NCBI GenBank assembly: GCA_031459765.1
Contig: JAVKHY010000003.1
Coordinates: 186,001 to 250,000, forward strand
DNA length: 64,000 nt
DNA from: Armatimonadota bacterium
GTDB lineage: Bacteria > Sysuimicrobiota > Sysuimicrobiia > Sysuimicrobiales > Kaftiobacteriaceae
Reading direction: 5' to 3'
The notes beneath the pieces were generated by a model, which was given only the letters and a program-made list of their open reading frames with translations, made no database searches and was not told where the DNA came from. Positions within the stretch are counted from its first letter, which is position 1. Each line of letters opens with the position of its first letter. Positions 62,902 to 64,000 of the stretch are shown here, piece after piece. Made by a program: the position numbers and the translations under genes.

Positions 62902-63483
62902 ATGTCCGCCGGAGCGCCCCCGCCCCGGACAGGCCCGCCTCGGGCGGCGCTGGGGATCCTCTTCTGGCTGATCCCGGTGGCGGCGTTGCTGCTTATTATC
63001 GGCTACGCGGCGGTCCGCAAGCAGCAGCCGGCGTCGATCACCGCGGCGCTGGCCCGGGGCCAGCGGCCGCCTGCGCCGGAGTTCCGGCTCCCGCGGTTCG
63101 ACGGCGGCACCCTGGCCCTCTCCGATCTCCGCGGCCGGGCCGTCGTCCTGAACTTCTGGGCCTCCTGGTGCGTCCCGTGCAAAGACGAGGCGCCGCTGCT
63201 GGAGCGGGCCTGGCGGGAGTACCGGGACCAGGGGCTGGTCGTCGTGGGGGTCAACATCCAGGACCTGGAGCCCGAGGCGCGCCGGTTCATCGCGCAGACC
63301 GGGGCCACCTATCTGCAGGTGCGGGATCGCGACGGGCGGGTCTCTCGCGCCTACGGGACGACGGGGGTCCCGGAGACGTTCTTCATCGATCGAAACGGCC
63401 GGATCGTGAGCAAGTTCCCCGGGGCGGCGGTGGAGTGGCGGATCTGGGAGGAGGCGATCGAGCGCCTCCTCGGCGCGCGATGA
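62902..63483 (+). CDS. membrane-anchored TlpA/ResA-type thioredoxin
   Basis: A 193-residue thiol-disulfide protein. One N-terminal membrane anchor (about 18-36) is followed by a thioredoxin-like domain (about 50-190) with the active site WCVPC (Cys90, Cys93) in NFWASWCVPCKDEAP and the cis-Pro region GTTGVPETFFIDRNG. It faces the cell exterior and reduces apo-cytochrome or cupredoxin thiols, or binds copper like TlpA. It is last gene of the copper operon, 18 bp after copZ. A copper-linked role, for example oxidase CuA assembly, is an inference. Confidence 0.88.
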   Translation: MSAGAPPPRTGPPRAALGILFWLIPVAALLLIIGYAAVRKQQPASITAALARGQRPPAPEFRLPRFDGGTLALSDLRGRAVVLNFWASWCVPCKDEAPLLERAWREYRDQGLVVVGVNIQDLEPEARRFIAQTGATYLQVRDRDGRVSRAYGTTGVPETFFIDRNGRIVSKFPGAAVEWRIWEEAIERLLGAR

Positions 63484-63563
63484 GGACCTCCCTGTGACCG
63501 GGCCGTCGAAGCGGCGGAAGACACCCCGCTAGATCCTCCGGAACGACGCTCCGGACAGCGCGC

Positions 63564-64000
63564 TCAGGCCAGGACGACCTTGCCGTCGCTCATGTCCGTG
63601 ACGACGGCGAGGGACTCGATGGGGACCTTCAGGGAAGCCAGCAGCCGGCGGCCGCCTTCGAAAGACTTTTCCACCACGGCGCCGATACCCACCAGCACCG
63701 CTCCGGCCGCGGCGACGAGACGGGCCAGCCCGAGGATCGTCTGGCCGCTGGCCAGAAAGTCGTCCACGATCAGAATCCGTTCGCCTCGGGCCAGGTACTC
63801 CGGCGAGACGATCAGCTCCACGGGCAGGCCCCGCGTGTGCGAGGGGGCCACGGTCAGCAGCACCTGGTCGGGCATCGTCACCGGCCGCGTGCGGCGGGCG
63901 TAGACCACCGGCACACCGAGGTGCAGGGCGGTGGCCACCGCCGGCGCGATCCCGGAGATCTCCGCGGTGAGGATCTTCGCCGGAATTGTGTGGGCCAGAC
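63564..64000 (-). CDS. xpt: xanthine phosphoribosyltransferase (5' part beyond the window)
   Basis: The C-terminal 144 or so residues of a purine phosphoribosyltransferase, cut by the window edge. The PRPP-binding motif ILIVDDFLASGQT and the upstream strand AKILTAEISGIAPAVATAL, with VVYARRTRPVTMPDQV after it, fit Xpt, which makes XMP from xanthine. The reading frame stays open to base 64000, so the true start lies outside. It converges with the copper operon. The 80-bp gap holds a weak TCCGGA-N7-TCCGGA repeat. Confidence 0.88.
   Translation of the reverse strand, partial: LAHTIPAKILTAEISGIAPAVATALHLGVPVVYARRTRPVTMPDQVLLTVAPSHTRGLPVELIVSPEYLARGERILIVDDFLASGQTILGLARLVAAAGAVLVGIGAVVEKSFEGGRRLLASLKVPIESLAVVTDMSDGKVVLA

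Noticed and set aside
63536-63555. Terminator between tlpA and xpt
   Set aside because: TCCGGA-N7-TCCGGA gives only a 6-bp stem of self-palindromic words and no T-tract, too weak to call.

Overview
This is 64 kb of compact bacterial chromosome. By eye it is about 70% G+C, with many GTG and a few TTG starts, genes that overlap by 1-50 bp, and no insertion sequence, prophage or CRISPR array. The gene set includes AMIN-domain amidase, the rph-rdgB pair, DUF881, CIRCE-controlled groEL, Ku/LigD end joining, two luciferase-like (F420-type) oxidoreductases and a lone CoxL. This points to an uncultured high-GC lineage on the Terrabacteria side (for example candidate phylum CSP1-3/Sysuimicrobiota, or relatives of Chloroflexota, Armatimonadota or Bacillota). 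No rRNA is present, so the placement is inference only.

Layout. 0-2.5 kb: NitT/TauT-type ABC importer with two permeases and one ATPase. 3-5.2 kb: quinone oxidoreductase and a diguanylate cyclase. 5.2-8.2 kb: zinc-uptake operon zur-znuA-znuC-znuB behind a promoter with a good Zur-like box. 8.2-11.1 kb: dienelactone hydrolase, an unrecognised protein and an F420-type oxidoreductase. 11.2-15.2 kb: cell-wall amidase, metallo-hydrolase, RNase PH and RdgB. 15.2-19.6 kb (minus strand): NHEJ operon ku-DUF72-ligD. 20.3-27.2 kb: tRNA-Pro, zwf, an HtrA-like protease, a MoxR/DUF58/VWA operon and tRNA-Arg. 27.2-32.3 kb: a second diguanylate cyclase and a dipeptide-type ABC operon without ATPases. 32.4-34.1 kb: a roadblock-domain protein and an esterase. 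34.2-46.0 kb: a co-directional catabolic cluster (FadR-type regulator with its own operator, beta-hydroxyacid dehydrogenase, PDH-type E1 alpha and beta, atypical M24 enzyme, TAXI-TRAP uptake, cupin, C-C-hydrolase-like enzyme, CoxL). 46-50.6 kb: small membrane proteins, a second F420-type oxidoreductase, LysE, a third VWA protein and a four-ribbon zinc protein. 50.6-55.6 kb: tRNA-His and a glpK-ugpBAE glycerol-phosphate operon. 56.2-58.0 kb: groEL with CIRCE. 58-59.4 kb: DUF881 and a trypsin-like protease. 59.6-63.5 kb: a candidate 6S RNA, then the copper operon csoR-copA-copZ-tlpA. The window ends inside a xanthine phosphoribosyltransferase gene.

Most interesting points: (1) positions 59623-59805 hold a promoter-driven, non-coding, rod-like RNA with a large central bubble that looks like 6S RNA; (2) the 34-46 kb cluster looks like a pathway for an unknown organic acid or heterocycle, in which the M24 enzyme has Cys in place of one metal-binding Asp and the molybdenum hydroxylase lacks its partner subunits; (3) several regulatory sites (Zur, CsoR, FadR-type, CIRCE) sit next to the genes they should control.
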